From: Hyperoodon ampullatus | Lineage: Eukaryota; Chordata; Mammalia; Artiodactyla; Ziphiidae | NCBI GenBank assembly: GCA_949752795.1 | Contig: OX457058.1 | Coordinates: 157,979,353 to 158,043,352, forward strand | Length of the DNA stretch: 64,000 nucleotides | Reading direction: 5' to 3' | Shown: positions 63,276 through 64,000 of the stretch, piece after piece | Layout: each line of letters begins with the position of its first letter | Numbering within the stretch: position 1 is the stretch's first letter | The notes under the pieces: generated by a model | The model's database searches: none | What the model was told of the DNA's origin: nothing | Seen by the model: the letters and a program-made list of their open reading frames with translations, nothing else | Position numbers and translations under genes: made by a program

Positions 63276-64000
63276 AAAGTGGATTAGCCTATTACAGGCT
63301 GTTGAAAAAAAATAGCAGGTTCTACAACAAGAGAACTTGCATGAGCTGGAGCACAGTCTCAAAAAGAAAGAAACAAACAAATCACTCTCCAGGGTCCCTC
63401 CCTAGACAGAACACACAATAATTAAAATTTTTTAAATAGAGGATAATACTATCATGTACTTAGAGGACTTAAAGAATACAAATAGAAAGATTCAGATAAA
63501 TCACATGATAGTTGGCACATTACATACACTCATTTTTAGGTATGCCCATTTTACTGCTATATTTCGTAACAGTAAGAATTTTAATGCTAAGAAAGCAATT
63601 TTCACTGAGCAGCCCATCAGATTCACTTGTTGTGAGAAATACTCTTTCTGAGTTGCACATCTTCCCATAGATTACAGCAGGTGCCCCCCAGGTTACTTAC
63701 AGGTGGTAGGGTGGAAATAATTGCTCTATCGAGGGAGTGTAATATAAGGCAATGAGTGACATCCCCCTCTGGCATGCCGGGAGCAGAAATCACTGAGAGA
63801 CAACTACTTTAACAGAACAAGAATTTGAGGAAGCTAAGGGGAAGACTCTAGACCAGACAAGGAACAGGCTAAAGTAAAAGGAAAGAATCTTATTTTCCTG
63901 TGTCCTATTTTAAATGAGTGGCTTTGCAGTCTAGGTACTTACAACTCAGATGGGAAAGAAATACCTGTTGAGCTTATCTACTTCCCATGTATAAAACTAC
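63276..64000. other. CEP128 intron, no exon seen
   Basis: AATAATAAT run at 63256-63276, then unclassified sequence. A donor-like CAG|GTATTT on the minus strand near 63966 has no open frame in front of it in any phase, so I do not call an exon. Confidence 0.5.

Noticed and set aside
63966..64000. Donor-like CAG|GTATTT on the minus strand, possible upstream CEP128 exon
   Set aside because: All three frames ahead of the donor have a stop within the remaining bases, and the residues do not resemble the expected CEP128 sequence ending before LKES.

Overview
The window is mammalian nuclear DNA, almost certainly from a cetacean. The evidence is a dense set of young tRNA-derived SINEs of the CHR type (opening 'ggcttccctggtggc'), most of them the short variant that is abundant in whales and dolphins. 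They lie beside cetartiodactyl-type L1 elements and a cetartiodactyl-type mariner. There are no bacterial genes, CRISPR arrays or operons.

The only host gene I can support is CEP128, a centriole subdistal-appendage coiled-coil protein, on the minus strand. Five consecutive coding exons are visible (45309-45183, 44116-43998, 41263-41172, 37426-37354 and 23745-23629). Every splice site is GT/AG and the phases join, giving 528 bp or 176 codons. By memory of the human protein this is about residues 79-254. Upstream coding exons lie beyond 64000 and downstream ones below position 1. The window is therefore mostly two very long introns plus several shorter ones.

Intron layout: 1-23628 holds L2 relics, an old L1M block (7280-9640), an L1 3' fragment split by a mariner transposon (12373-15005), and a 5.3 kb L1 that keeps its 5' UTR but has lost ORF1 and the endonuclease region (17373-22666). 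The 23746-37353 intron holds L1M, MaLR LTR and L2 fragments and six SINEs. The 37-46 kb region holds L2, MIR and hAT MITE relics around the exons. The 45.3-64 kb intron holds old L1M sequence, a MER2 MITE, a nearly complete but dead L1 (55414-60749) carrying a minus-strand SINE, and a 5'-truncated L1 (60931-63275).

I found no undescribed biological system. The best leads are a candidate alternative first coding exon of CEP128 (46075-46034) that would splice in frame to the 45309 exon, the internally deleted 5'UTR-RT L1, and a strong bias of mobile elements toward the strand antisense to CEP128.
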